45,152 nt of DNA from Pelotalea chapellei (GTDB lineage: Bacteria > Desulfobacterota > Desulfuromonadia > Geobacterales > Pseudopelobacteraceae): positions 1 through 45,152 of the forward strand of contig NZ_JAHDYS010000022.1 of the NCBI RefSeq assembly GCF_018531195.1. The letters run 5' to 3'. This document shows, piece after piece, positions 23,221-31,188 of this stretch; within the stretch, counting starts at the first letter, position 1, and each line of letters begins with the position of its first letter. A model generated the notes under the pieces. The model did no database searches and had not been told where the DNA came from. It saw only the letters and a program-made list of their open reading frames with translations. A program made the translations under genes and the position numbers.

Positions 23221-23688
23221 ATGGCACTATCAAGCGAAACTATAGATCATGTGACCTTGCAACATTTAGTCGAAGCGGGAGCCGTCAAAGCTGCAGACGT
23301 AGTGGGCCAGCCAGGAGGATGGGGAATCGTTATTAAATACGGCATGGTCGAACGGGCATTAGCAGCACGCCGCGGGGCCATACGTACATTCAGCCGATTC
23401 GAAACCCTTGTAAGTTACTTGAAAGAAATTGGCATCTCTCAATTTTTTGTCAATGCAAGTAATTACGATCCAACTAATAAAAAAACTCACCGTCCAGACT
23501 CAGCTGTCCGGATGAAGCGCACGTTTGACGCAGCCGAGCATGACAAGTGGTTTAGAGATCAGGTTGAAGAAGGCATCCGGCAAGCGGACGATCCAAACGC
23601 AGTATGGGTGTCCAATGAAGAAGTTGAGGCGAGGGGCGCGCAACGTCGTGCAGCGTGGACCAAACAGGCTAAAGAGCGTGTTGCGTGA
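23221..23688 (+). CDS. Antitoxin of a RelE/ParE-type module
   Basis: A 155-residue protein in two parts. The first half (GIVIKYGMVERALAARRGAIR, TFSRFETLVSYLKEIGISQF) looks like a DNA-binding or regulatory domain. The second half (MKRTFDAAEHDKWFRDQVEEGI, ADDPNAVWVSNEEV) resembles the toxin-binding tail of PaaA/StbD-like antitoxins. GGAGG sits close to the ATG. Its stop overlaps the toxin start as GTGA. The two-part layout is longer than most antitoxins. Confidence 0.78.
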   Translation: MALSSETIDHVTLQHLVEAGAVKAADVVGQPGGWGIVIKYGMVERALAARRGAIRTFSRFETLVSYLKEIGISQFFVNASNYDPTNKKTHRPDSAVRMKRTFDAAEHDKWFRDQVEEGIRQADDPNAVWVSNEEVEARGAQRRAAWTKQAKERVA

Positions 23689-23963
23689 AACTGTTATGGT
23701 TGGAAGTAGCCATAAATGAGCGATACGACCAGCTTGATTACATCGCCTTGGACGATCCGTTCGCGGCAATCTCCCAAGACGAAGAGATAGAGCGTCAAAC
23801 ATCCCTACTCACCACACAACCTAAAATGGGGCGAGTAGGGAGAGTAAGGGGAACTCGTGAACTGGTAATCAGTCGCACCCCATTCATTGTGGTTTACCGC
23901 ATCGAGGGAAAAAGGATAGAAATATTACGCTTCATTCACGGGGCGCAGAAATGGCCGAAATGA
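23685..23963 (+). CDS. RelE/ParE-family toxin
   Basis: A 92-residue protein starting at GTG: YDQLDYIALDDPFAAISQDEEIE, QPKMGRVGRVRGTRELVI and TPFIVVYRIEGKRIEILRFIHGAQKWP. This is a typical RelE/ParE superfamily ending, with the conserved RELVI and VYRI strands. The pair is outside the integron array, is intact, and carries its own palindromic operator. Confidence 0.88.
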   Translation: MKLLWLEVAINERYDQLDYIALDDPFAAISQDEEIERQTSLLTTQPKMGRVGRVRGTRELVISRTPFIVVYRIEGKRIEILRFIHGAQKWPK

Positions 23964-24043
23964 GCACTCGCTGGATAAAACTTTGAAGCCTCGGCATGCT
24001 GTTCTGAGAAGAGCACCGCATTATACAGAGCAAAGGAGATCCA

Positions 24044-25153
24044 ATGACTTTATGGCAAGAGATCAAAGCTGAATTTATCGACATCATCGAGTGGATCGAC
24101 GAGTCCAACGATACGTTGGCATGGCGGTTTCCTCGGTATGAAAATGAAATCAAGCAGGGCGCGCAACTGATCGTGCGCCAGTCCCAGGCAGCGGTGTTTG
24201 TGGATCAGGGCAAAATTGCCGACGTCTTTTCCCCCGGTCGGCATGAGCTGGCAACCCGAAATCTCCCGGTGCTTTCCACTCTCAGGGGATGGAAGTACCT
24301 CTTTGACAGCCCCTTCAAGGCAGAGGTCTATTTCGTCAACACAAAGAACTTTACCAACCTCAAGTGGGGGACCAAGAATCCGGTGATGCTTCGCGATTCT
24401 GAATTCGGTCCGGTGCGGCTGCGGTCTTACGGTACCTATGTGGTGAGGGTAGTTGACCCAGCCCGTTTCGTACGGGAGATTGTCGGAACCGGCGCGCATT
24501 TTACGCTTGAAGGAATCTGCGACCAGTTGAAAAATCTGATTGTGACCCGGTTTTCGGACCTGCTGGGTGAAAGCGGAATTTCTGTGCTCGACCTGGCGGC
24601 TAATTATGATGAGCTCTCCGCGCGCCTGAAAGATAAAATTGCCCCGGAGTTTCTGGAATATGGTCTGGATGTGACCAAGCTGCTGGTTGAAAATATTTCC
24701 CTTCCGATAGAGGTTGAGGAGGCTTTGGACAAAAGAACCAGCATAGGAGTCATCGGCAACCTGGACAATTTCGTCAAGTTTCAGGGCGCAAATGCCATGG
24801 AAATGGCGGCTAAAAATCCCGGTGGCGATGCTTCGGCGGGGGTAGGTATGGGAATCGGTTTTGCCATGGCCAACCAAATGGGTAAAGTCATGGCTCCGCC
24901 TCCGGTGGAACCGCAAGGCTCGTCTCCTCCGACTCTTCCCCCGGGGGCGGCAGCTGTTAACTATTTTGTCGGCAAAAACGGCAAACAGGCTGGACCTTTT
25001 GATGAAACTGCAGTCGCTGCCTACATCGGAAAAGGGGCAATCACAGAAGAGACGCTGATGTGGAAGGCAGGCATGGAAGGGTGGGAGGCAGCAGGAAAAT
25101 TCCCCGAGTTTGTGTTGCTGTTTGATAGTAACCCGCCGCCGTTGCCACAATAG
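24044..25153 (+). CDS. SPFH-domain (virion-core-like) protein with C-terminal GYF_2 domain
   Basis: The 369-residue protein begins like the YdjI/virion core SPFH family (LAWRFPRYENEIKQGAQLIVRQSQAAVFVDQGK, AEVYFVNTKNF, PVRLRSYGTYVVRV). This domain probably builds a membrane- or compartment-associated ring. A glycine-rich stretch and Pro-rich linker lead to a GYF_2 domain at about residues 305-360 (YFVGKNGKQAGPFDE, LMWKAGMEGW), which binds proline-rich peptides. AAAGGAG precedes the ATG. The zinc-ribbon gene downstream is a common partner in such clusters. Confidence 0.85.
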   Translation: MTLWQEIKAEFIDIIEWIDESNDTLAWRFPRYENEIKQGAQLIVRQSQAAVFVDQGKIADVFSPGRHELATRNLPVLSTLRGWKYLFDSPFKAEVYFVNTKNFTNLKWGTKNPVMLRDSEFGPVRLRSYGTYVVRVVDPARFVREIVGTGAHFTLEGICDQLKNLIVTRFSDLLGESGISVLDLAANYDELSARLKDKIAPEFLEYGLDVTKLLVENISLPIEVEEALDKRTSIGVIGNLDNFVKFQGANAMEMAAKNPGGDASAGVGMGIGFAMANQMGKVMAPPPVEPQGSSPPTLPPGAAAVNYFVGKNGKQAGPFDETAVAAYIGKGAITEETLMWKAGMEGWEAAGKFPEFVLLFDSNPPPLPQ

Positions 25154-25175
25154 AAAATTCTACCCATAAAGTCGG

Positions 25176-25215
25176 CTCTCGCAGAGCCCGCAGAGAACGC
25201 AGAGAGAAGCACAAC
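25176..25215 (+). repeat. Direct repeat, copy 1 (CTCTCGCAGAGCCCG)
   Basis: About 40 bases, CTCTCGCAGAGCCCGCAGAG onward, repeated with two mismatches at 26067-26106. The two copies flank the zinc-ribbon gene. Confidence 0.8.
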
Positions 25216-25252
25216 AGGTCTCCTCCCCCCAGCGGGGGGAGGAGACCTGTTG
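25212..25252 (+). terminator. Perfect 19-bp hairpin between SPFH and zinc-ribbon genes
   Basis: Both arms are perfect (CAACAGGTCTCCTCCCCCC and its complement) with a 3-base loop AGC. No T run follows. It would end or attenuate transcription in either direction. Confidence 0.7.
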
Positions 25253-25332
25253 AAATGATTAGCGGGAAATTAGTATTGATCAATGTCTTTGGTTCCAATA
25301 TTTTGATCTAACAAATCAGCACAGGAGACAGC

Positions 25333-26040
25333 GTGGCACATTGCAGCAGTTGTTCGGCGCCGCTTCCGCCGAACTCGATCATATGTGAATATTGTGGAAG
25401 CCGCAACGATACCGACCTCGCTGGTATCCATTACTATACAACCCACAAAACGGATTCCGGGCGTACCTGTCCGCGGTGCTCCGTTAGCCTGAGAACCATC
25501 AATCTGAAGGCAGATGGGAAGTTCCTGATTGAACGGTGTGATCAGTGTTGCGGCCTGTTTTTCGATCCGGGTGAGTTGGAAGCGCTTCTTGATTCCACGG
25601 TTTCCAACGTCTTTGAAATCAACAGAGTACGGTTGGACAGCATCAACAAGGTCTTGGGAACCGGCGATTATGCCATTACCTATATCAAGTGCCCTGTGTG
25701 CTGCACATTGATGAATCGCATGAACTTCGGCGCAAAAAGTGGTGTCATCGTGGACCGCTGCAAAGATCACGGGGTGTGGCTTGACGGTGGCGAACTCAGA
25801 CATCTGTTTGAATGGATGAAAGCAGGTGGAAAGCTTCTTCACCAAGAAAAGCTTGAAGAAGAGAAGAAAAGGCAAGAGAAGGAGAGGGATCTCGAGTTGC
25901 GGAAAAAGTCGATGGATTCTGCCACCGGCAGGTGTCCAGCCGAAGATGATTCCTCAATCTTTGGTGGAACTTCAGGTAGTGATACACTTAATATTGTTGA
26001 TGTCGTAGCCACAGTTGTTCGCTTCTTTACAAGGATCTAG
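25333..26040 (+). CDS. zf-TFIIB-type zinc-ribbon protein
   Basis: The 235-residue protein has three metal-binding segments: CSSCSAPLPPNSIICEYCG at the N-terminus, then two TFIIB-like ribbons (CPRCSVSL with CDQCCGLFFDPGELE, and CPVCCTLM with CKDHGVWLDGGEL). The WLDGGEL/FFDPGELE signature is typical of zf-TFIIB proteins found beside SPFH-type genes. A charged coiled coil (KLEEEKKRQEKERDLELRK) and a short hydrophobic end follow. It starts at GTG with CAGGAG upstream. Its exact role is unknown; a membrane-associated assembly with the SPFH protein is an inference. Confidence 0.85.
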   Translation: MAHCSSCSAPLPPNSIICEYCGSRNDTDLAGIHYYTTHKTDSGRTCPRCSVSLRTINLKADGKFLIERCDQCCGLFFDPGELEALLDSTVSNVFEINRVRLDSINKVLGTGDYAITYIKCPVCCTLMNRMNFGAKSGVIVDRCKDHGVWLDGGELRHLFEWMKAGGKLLHQEKLEEEKKRQEKERDLELRKKSMDSATGRCPAEDDSSIFGGTSGSDTLNIVDVVATVVRFFTRI

Positions 26041-26066
26041 ATCAGCTGATCTCGTTGCAAAGTTGT

Positions 26067-26106
26067 CTCTCGCAGAGCCCGCGGAGAACGCAGAGAAAAG
26101 CACAAC
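26067..26106 (+). repeat. Direct repeat, copy 2
   Basis: Same unit as 25176-25215, 27 bases after the zinc-ribbon stop codon. The spacing of the two copies is 891 bases. Confidence 0.8.
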
Positions 26107-26448
26107 CGAAACCGTTTTAGCTTAGATCAAAGGTCTTTAAATCAAGGGATTTTCGTGAGGCTAATGTTTTCTTTTCCGGTATTGTTTCTCGCTTACCATT
26201 TTCACAATCTCCGTTAACCCCCGCCACACATGGTAGATCCCAAATCCCTGCTATACTTTGTAGATGGGTACTCTCTCTGTTTCACACTATCAAAACGAAT
26301 TTGCCCGCTATGGCACCCGGGCAATTCAAGATCATCTTATGGCCGGGTTTTAAACCCGTCCTTACATTTTATTATTATTTTTTGTAACCTTTATCTCCCC
26401 GCTGCCGTCTAACCAGACAGATGTCCATTTCAGTAAGGAGGAAACAAC
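26107..26448. other. Gap without a clear gene
   Basis: It holds a 29-codon frame at 26264-26353 (MGTLSVSHYQNEFARYGTRA) that looks like the truncated start of a larger gene but has no match I recognise. An AT-rich hairpin follows (CGGGTTTTAAACCCG near 26344) with T-rich DNA, possibly a terminator. The promoter of the Spy operon should lie near the right end, where AAGGAGG precedes ATG 26449. Confidence 0.4.
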
Positions 26449-26928
26449 ATGAAGCCTGGAATTAAATACACTCTGGCTGCTGCGGTGATTATGACGTCAG
26501 TAGCTCTTGCACCCGCCACAGCCCCTGCGTACATTGGTGACGATGGTCCGGCACCGATTGCCCAACACATGAAACAGATGGCAAAGGAACTGCAGCTGTC
26601 TCCACAGCAAAAGCAGCAGATCAAGGAAATCTTCGATCGTAACAAGCCTGCGGCAGAACCTCTTTTCAAGCAGATGAAGACCGAACGGCTTGCGTTGCGG
26701 TCACTTGTTCAGGCAGACACCATCGACGAGGCTGCCATTCGGGCACAATCTGCAAAGGTTGCTGCCATACAGGCTGACCTGGCAGTGCAGCGCGCTCGTG
26801 TCCATCAGGAGATCAGGGCAATCCTGACACCGGAACAAATTGCCAAGGCCAAGGAACTTCAGGCGCAGCGCGACAAGCGTATGGAAAATCGCGCCCATCA
26901 GGGAAAACGATCCAAACGGGTACAGTGA
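26449..26928 (+). CDS. Spy/CpxP-family periplasmic protein
   Basis: A 159-residue protein with a signal peptide (MKPGIKYTLAAAVIMTSVAL..ATAPAYIG) and an all-helical mature domain carrying LTXXQ-like motifs (LQLSPQQKQQIKEIF and ILTPEQIAKAKEL). Spy-like proteins are ATP-independent chaperones or metal/stress sensors of the periplasm. It is the first gene of a run with a sigma factor, an anti-sigma-like protein and a second Spy-like protein. Confidence 0.88.
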   Translation: MKPGIKYTLAAAVIMTSVALAPATAPAYIGDDGPAPIAQHMKQMAKELQLSPQQKQQIKEIFDRNKPAAEPLFKQMKTERLALRSLVQADTIDEAAIRAQSAKVAAIQADLAVQRARVHQEIRAILTPEQIAKAKELQAQRDKRMENRAHQGKRSKRVQ

Positions 26929-26937
26929 TTCTAATCA

Positions 26938-27504
26938 ATGGATGATGTTACACAGCAATTATCCGACGAACGCCTCATCGCGGCCACTCTGACTGGCAAT
27001 GATGAGGCGTTTGCCCGTCTTGTTGCCCGGCACAAGGGTCGCATCTTCCGGCTTGCCTCACGGTTTGCGCGGGACAACGACGACCTGGAAGATATCTGCC
27101 AGGAGGTCTTTATCAAGGCCTATGAGAATCTGGGGAAGTTTCGCGGTCAGGAGGCTCCTTTTGAGCACTGGGTCACTAAAATTGCAGTTCATGCCGGCTA
27201 CGATGCACTGCGCAGAAACCGGCATGGAAAACGCCACCAGACGTTGGATGACATGCCGTTTGAACTTAAAGACGATGCCGAAGCGGCACGCAGTGATGCA
27301 CGACAGGCACGGCAGCTGCTGCATCAGGCAATGACTTTTCTTTCGCCTGATGAACGGCTGGTGATCACCCTGATGGAGTTGGAAGAAATGACCCTGCGGG
27401 AAACATCACAGCTGACAGGTTGGAGCGAGGCAAATGTGAAGGTGCGCGCATTCCGTGCGCGCCAGGCACTCAGGAAAATTCTGGAGAAACATGATGCGAA
27501 ATGA
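26938..27504 (+). CDS. ECF-type RNA polymerase sigma factor
   Basis: A 188-residue sigma-70 family protein with region 2 (DEAFARLVARHKGRIFRLASRF, DLEDICQEVFIKAYENL, PFEHWVTKIAVHAGYDALRR) and region 4 (LSPDERLVITLMELEEMTLRE, TGWSEANVKVRAFRARQAL). No region 3. It starts 9 bases after the Spy gene and overlaps the next gene by 14 bases. It should direct transcription of envelope-stress genes, probably including its own operon, when released by the membrane protein encoded next. Confidence 0.93.
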   Translation: MDDVTQQLSDERLIAATLTGNDEAFARLVARHKGRIFRLASRFARDNDDLEDICQEVFIKAYENLGKFRGQEAPFEHWVTKIAVHAGYDALRRNRHGKRHQTLDDMPFELKDDAEAARSDARQARQLLHQAMTFLSPDERLVITLMELEEMTLRETSQLTGWSEANVKVRAFRARQALRKILEKHDAK

Positions 27505-27796
27505 TGGTGATCAAAAACTGGATGCTCTTTTTGCCACGGCGCGACGTGAGCAGCCTGATACCTCGGCCCTTGAAGCGCATTTTGAAACCAGGCTGATGGC
27601 ACGATTGTCAGAGCGCAGGACCAGAGTCCCCTGGCAATTGATGATCTGGCGAATGCTGCCGGCTTTTGCTGTTATTGCCCTGCTCATACTGATCTGCAGC
27701 TTTACCCTCAACCCGGCGAGATCCAGTGACCTGTTTGCGGCCATCACCGGGGGGCAGGAGGAGCAGATGGCAAGAAACTATCTGTTGGGAGAGTGA
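27491..27796 (+). CDS. Membrane protein, probable anti-sigma factor
   Basis: A 101-residue protein (from ATG 27491) with an N-terminal soluble part (KLDALFATARREQPDTSALEAHF, ETRLMARLSERR), one membrane helix (LPAFAVIALLILICSFTL) and a short periplasmic tail. Size, layout and overlap with the sigma gene fit an anti-sigma factor, although no zinc-binding HxxxCxxC motif is present. The stop is next to the start of the second Spy-like gene. Confidence 0.72.
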   Translation: MMRNDGDQKLDALFATARREQPDTSALEAHFETRLMARLSERRTRVPWQLMIWRMLPAFAVIALLILICSFTLNPARSSDLFAAITGGQEEQMARNYLLGE

Positions 27797-27797
27797 G

Positions 27798-28181
27798 ATG
27801 AAAAACATGAAAGCGATCATCGGGATACTGCTTATTTTTGCCTTGGGGGCCGCCAGTGGCGCCATCGTGACGCATATGGTTCATCGTGCCAGGATGGAGT
27901 CATTCATAAAGGGGGGACCGGAGGCAAAGGAGGAAGTCATCGTCTCCAAGCTGACACGAAAGCTCGACCTTGACAGCAGGCAACAGGAGCAGGTCAGAGC
28001 GATCATCCATGAAAATCATCGTGCCATGCAGCAGATCAGGAAACAGTATCACCCTCAGATTCAGGCCATTCTCGAGCAGGGACAGGCACGCATCGCTACC
28101 ATCCTGACTCCGGAACAGCGGGAAAAATTTCGGGTTATCATAGAAGAACGTAAAAAGCGCCATCGGCCGGAGGAACCCTGA
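27798..28181 (+). CDS. Membrane-anchored Spy/CnrX-like sensor
   Basis: A 127-residue protein with an N-terminal membrane anchor (AIIGILLIFALGAASGAIV) and a helical periplasmic domain (LTRKLDLDSRQQEQVRAIIHENH, ATILTPEQREKFRVIIEE), a layout seen in CnrX/ZraP-like periplasmic sensors. It follows the anti-sigma gene by one base and has GGGAGAGTGAG upstream. In the Cnr system a similar protein senses metal and passes the signal to the anti-sigma factor; the same role here is inference. The following efflux gene is only a scar. Confidence 0.82.
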   Translation: MKNMKAIIGILLIFALGAASGAIVTHMVHRARMESFIKGGPEAKEEVIVSKLTRKLDLDSRQQEQVRAIIHENHRAMQQIRKQYHPQIQAILEQGQARIATILTPEQREKFRVIIEERKKRHRPEEP

Positions 28182-28195
28182 ACGGTTTTTGGTCG

Positions 28196-28349
28196 TTCTC
28201 ACTTGCCACTCGGCCCCTGGTTGACACTCCCCCCACAATTCCGCTGATCCTCCCTTCGGAGCTGCTGGAACGATGGCCGGATATCGCTTCGAGCGAACGT
28301 CACATGTCTTCCGCCAACGCCCGTATCGGCATCGCGCGTGCTGCCTATG
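28196..28349 (+). pseudogene. Fragment of an efflux outer-membrane factor (NodT-like)
   Basis: An open stretch without a start codon reads FSLATRPLVDTPPTIP, then LILPSELLERWPDIASSERH and MSSANARIGIARAAY. This is the conserved middle of NodT/OprM-type outer-membrane factors. Only about 50 residues remain. It lies just after the ECF/Spy operon, so a metal- or drug-efflux system may once have been the target of that operon. Confidence 0.8.
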
Positions 28350-28564
28350 TGATTGAGGCATATATTGTTGATTTCGTATCCTTCGATACAAGGATTATCA
28401 TTGAGCTTGACGGTGGATAGCACGCGGAAAACGGGGTAGTACGATGAACAAAGAGATGCTTGTCTGCGTAAAAACGGCTTTGTTGTGCAACGATTTTGGA
28501 ACAATGAAGTATTTGAAAACATTGAAGGTGTTCTTGAACTCATCAGGCTGCATTGCCTGAAAGC
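28350..28564 (+). pseudogene. DUF559-domain gene remnant
   Basis: The frame of the efflux fragment continues directly into VDFVSFDTRIIIELDGG, then a TAG where the family has Gln (GGQHAE), then HAENG; after a frame change DEQRDACLRKNGFVVQRFW and NNEVFENIEGVLELIRLH follow. This is the conserved core of DUF559 proteins (PD-(D/E)XK nuclease-like fold). With the nonsense codon, frameshift and missing 5' end it cannot be functional. The following DNA to 28683 holds a C-rich/G-rich inverted pair near 28579-28624 and nothing else. Confidence 0.8.
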
Positions 28565-28683
28565 GACTTCCCCACCCCCAGCCCCCTCCTTTAGGCCCTG
28601 TGGGTCCGCCAGGGGAGGGGGGCGATGATTACCGGGGAATTTGAAAAAGGTTCGGCCATTATCAGTTACTTTCGGAGGGAGAA

Positions 28684-29655
28684 TTGAAGGTGTGCTTGCA
28701 TATACTGGGTTGGTTCATCTTGACCTGCATGGTCTGCTGGGCTAGCCTGGCGATCTACTATTCCAACCTTCCGGCAGTGGTTCGCCCGATCGCTGCGGCC
28801 CTGTTCGCGATTGGGTCGTTCGGCGCTTTTTACTTTATCCGGGCGCATGTATTCGCGATCTCTGGTTTTGGTGCCATCTTCGTCGTCGTACTGCTCTGGT
28901 GGCTCAGCATCCCCCCCTCGAACAATCGGGACTGGCAGCCGGATGTGGCCCTGCTTCCATCCGCCACCATCGATGGCAACATGGTGACCATCCACAACAT
29001 CCGCAATGTGGACTATCGAAGCGAAAGCGACTATACCGTGCGGCACTATGACGCAAGCTTTAATCTCGCCCAGCTGAGGAGTGTCGACAATTTCCTTGTC
29101 TACTGGGGGTCACCGCTCATAGCACATACCATGATGAGTTTTGGATTCGATGATGGACGCTATCTCTGTTTTTCCATCGAAACACGCAAATGCATTGGCC
29201 AGAAATACTCAGCAGTGAAGGGCTTTTTCAAACAGTATGAACTGACCTATGTGGTTGCCGATGAGCGGGATCTGGTCCGCTTGCGCACCAATTATCGCCA
29301 TGAGGATGTCTATCTCTTCCGTCTCAATGCGTCCAAGGAGGTCATGCGGTCAACGCTCCTGGAGTATCTGCGGGTAGTGAATCGGCTGAGGGAACAGCCG
29401 GAATGGTACAACGCGCTCACCAACAACTGCACCCCCAACCTCCGCGGCCATACCGCACCCTATAATCCCAGGGGCAAATGGGACTGGAGGCTTGTTGCCA
29501 ACGGCTATGTGGACAGGTTCATGTATGAAGAGGGGGTGCTTGACCGGAGCCTGCCGCTTTCTGATTTGAAGAAGCGTAGTTATATCAATGGAACGGCCAA
29601 CGCAACTGGGGATGCTTCCGATTTTTCGAGGCGCATCAGGGCAGGAGTGCTTTAA
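28684..29655 (+). CDS. DUF4105 (Lnb-like N-terminal) membrane protein
   Basis: A 323-residue protein with three N-terminal hydrophobic segments (about residues 5-25, 30-50 and 58-75), then a soluble periplasmic domain of the DUF4105 type: HNIRNVDYRSESDYTVRHYD, LAHTMMSFGFDD-like (here PLIAHTMMSFGFDDGRY) and YNALTNNCTPNL. The conserved His and Cys suggest a papain-like or Lnb-type fold. It starts at TTG with GGAGGGA upstream. Its end overlaps the end of the convergent gene by four bases. Confidence 0.85.
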   Translation: MKVCLHILGWFILTCMVCWASLAIYYSNLPAVVRPIAAALFAIGSFGAFYFIRAHVFAISGFGAIFVVVLLWWLSIPPSNNRDWQPDVALLPSATIDGNMVTIHNIRNVDYRSESDYTVRHYDASFNLAQLRSVDNFLVYWGSPLIAHTMMSFGFDDGRYLCFSIETRKCIGQKYSAVKGFFKQYELTYVVADERDLVRLRTNYRHEDVYLFRLNASKEVMRSTLLEYLRVVNRLREQPEWYNALTNNCTPNLRGHTAPYNPRGKWDWRLVANGYVDRFMYEEGVLDRSLPLSDLKKRSYINGTANATGDASDFSRRIRAGVL

Positions 29656-30965
29656 AAGATTTTCGACCACAGCACGAGCAGGCTGCTCCCGGAGGCACCA
29701 TTTCTGAGAAAGCCGTTATCGCGGGTATATTCCAGATAGAGTTGGGATTGCCATAAAAAGCCGCTGGTCAGGCCAACCGAAAAAGCGTCTCCCCTGGCTT
29801 CCGAAAATTTTTGCTGTGGGGAGGAAAAGATGTTGCGATTGGCCCACACAAAGGTTTCTCTCAGGTGGAGGTACAGAAAGAAGAACAGCTCTCTACGATA
29901 CTCCAGGGTGCCGATTGCGTAATCGGATGCATAGAACTGGCTGAACACTGCCCCGGGGTAGGGGTGGCGGATGAGATCGACGTTTTCACTCGGGAAGGGG
30001 CCGCCCCCTATGCGAAAGGATGAAAAACGGTCCAGGTTGTGATCGGGGGTGAACCCGCCGTACACGCTGGCAAGCAGTCGGTTCCGTTCGGACAGTCCAG
30101 GTATTCCCATGGCACCGGAAAGATAGCCGGAAAATTTCACATAATCCCTGGTGCTTGCGCCTCGCAAATCGCCACCTCCGTAATTGGCATCCGACCAGGT
30201 ATCCCGCCTTGTCAGTTCCAGATCCACACCCCCGGCCCAACCCGAGTGAGGAAGTTCCAGCAGGTTTCGACTGAAACTGTCGTAGCGTCCACGCAGCCTT
30301 AAGCCGTGTACCAGGGTGTCAGGAGGAAGTCGCACCTGCGGACCGGTATCCCTGGAGGTATTTGAGTAGAGATAGCCGGCATGGTAGAACGCCTGCAGCT
30401 TCAGATCGTTGTCCACATGATACGGGGCGACCGGTCTACGCCAGCCAGTACCGAGCCAGCCGGAGAAAGTTCCCCACCAGATCGAGCTCTCCTTGACTTC
30501 TTTACCATTGACGATTTCTGTCGTTGGAACCGGAAGAGTCTCGTTCTCCAGATGCCCGAGCAGTTCCAGTTCGCCAAAGCTTCGGGTCAGATCCAGTTCG
30601 TTTTGAAAAATCGATACCAGGGCGCGTACATTGTGTTTTTCCCAACGATGGCGCCAGTAGAGGGCACCGATCGGCAATACATCGGAGCCCCCCAGTTGAG
30701 GGGTGAAATACATGCCACCCAGGGTGATCACGGCAAAGACATTGTCACGATTGCGTTGTGGGACATGAATGGGATAACCTAAGAAAGTAGTGTTCAATTC
30801 ATCACCGGCAAGGGGGGTGCGATATTCATCATGCGCACCATCCAAGGCTTGACCGGCGCGCTGCTCCACGGGCAGTGGCTCTTCGGCCCGGGCAGTGGCG
30901 AAAACAAACACACAAGCCAGAGTACATAAAATTTTAACGTGGTGCCTGAACATGCTGGCTCTCAC
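29652..30965 (-). CDS. Outer-membrane beta-barrel protein
   Basis: A 437-residue protein with a signal peptide (ILCTLACVFVFATARAEE) and alternating amphipathic strands throughout, ending in a phenylalanine (LLVLWSKIF), as in BAM-inserted barrels. Strands such as RNLLELPHSGWAGGVDLELT and YAIGTLEYRRELFFFLYLHL support an 18-or-so-strand barrel; strand number is a guess. GTG 30965 with GGAGG nine bases upstream was preferred to ATG 30953. Cargo or ligand is unknown. Confidence 0.8.
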   Translation of the reverse strand: MRASMFRHHVKILCTLACVFVFATARAEEPLPVEQRAGQALDGAHDEYRTPLAGDELNTTFLGYPIHVPQRNRDNVFAVITLGGMYFTPQLGGSDVLPIGALYWRHRWEKHNVRALVSIFQNELDLTRSFGELELLGHLENETLPVPTTEIVNGKEVKESSIWWGTFSGWLGTGWRRPVAPYHVDNDLKLQAFYHAGYLYSNTSRDTGPQVRLPPDTLVHGLRLRGRYDSFSRNLLELPHSGWAGGVDLELTRRDTWSDANYGGGDLRGASTRDYVKFSGYLSGAMGIPGLSERNRLLASVYGGFTPDHNLDRFSSFRIGGGPFPSENVDLIRHPYPGAVFSQFYASDYAIGTLEYRRELFFFLYLHLRETFVWANRNIFSSPQQKFSEARGDAFSVGLTSGFLWQSQLYLEYTRDNGFLRNGASGSSLLVLWSKIF

Positions 30966-31166
30966 TTCAAAGTTCCTCCACCTTCAAGGGGAGGGAAGAG
31001 TAATTAAAGTGCCTTATAAAAATATCATGCGTTGCTGCCGATTCAAGGATGGCAAGGTTAAATAAACTGTCGATTGCACAGCAGAAATATTTTTGTGATT
31101 TTTAAGAATACTGCTATACAAAGTGACATGGTAAAGAAACTGCACCCAACAAATAAGGGCAAGCTA

Positions 31167-31178
31167 CCCCCCCCCCCC
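31167..31178 (+). repeat. Poly(C)12 tract before the CheB-CheR gene
   Basis: Twelve C in a row lie between ATG 31128 and the conserved CheB start. With 12 C the ATG frame is wrong; with 11 or 14 C it would read MVKKLHPTNKGKL, a run of Pro, then EKPLAPELLPF in frame with CheB. Such a tract is prone to slipped-strand changes and to sequencing error. Confidence 0.85.
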
Positions 31179-31188
31179 GGAAAAACCC

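Noticed and set aside
24050-25150. 366-codon frame on the opposite strand of the SPFH gene
   Set aside because: It mirrors the SPFH-GYF gene, has no recognisable domain and is Arg/His/Ser-rich as expected for an antisense shadow.
26264-26353. 29-codon frame starting MGTLSVSHYQ
   Set aside because: No ribosome site, no recognisable family and too short to support; described only as part of the gap.
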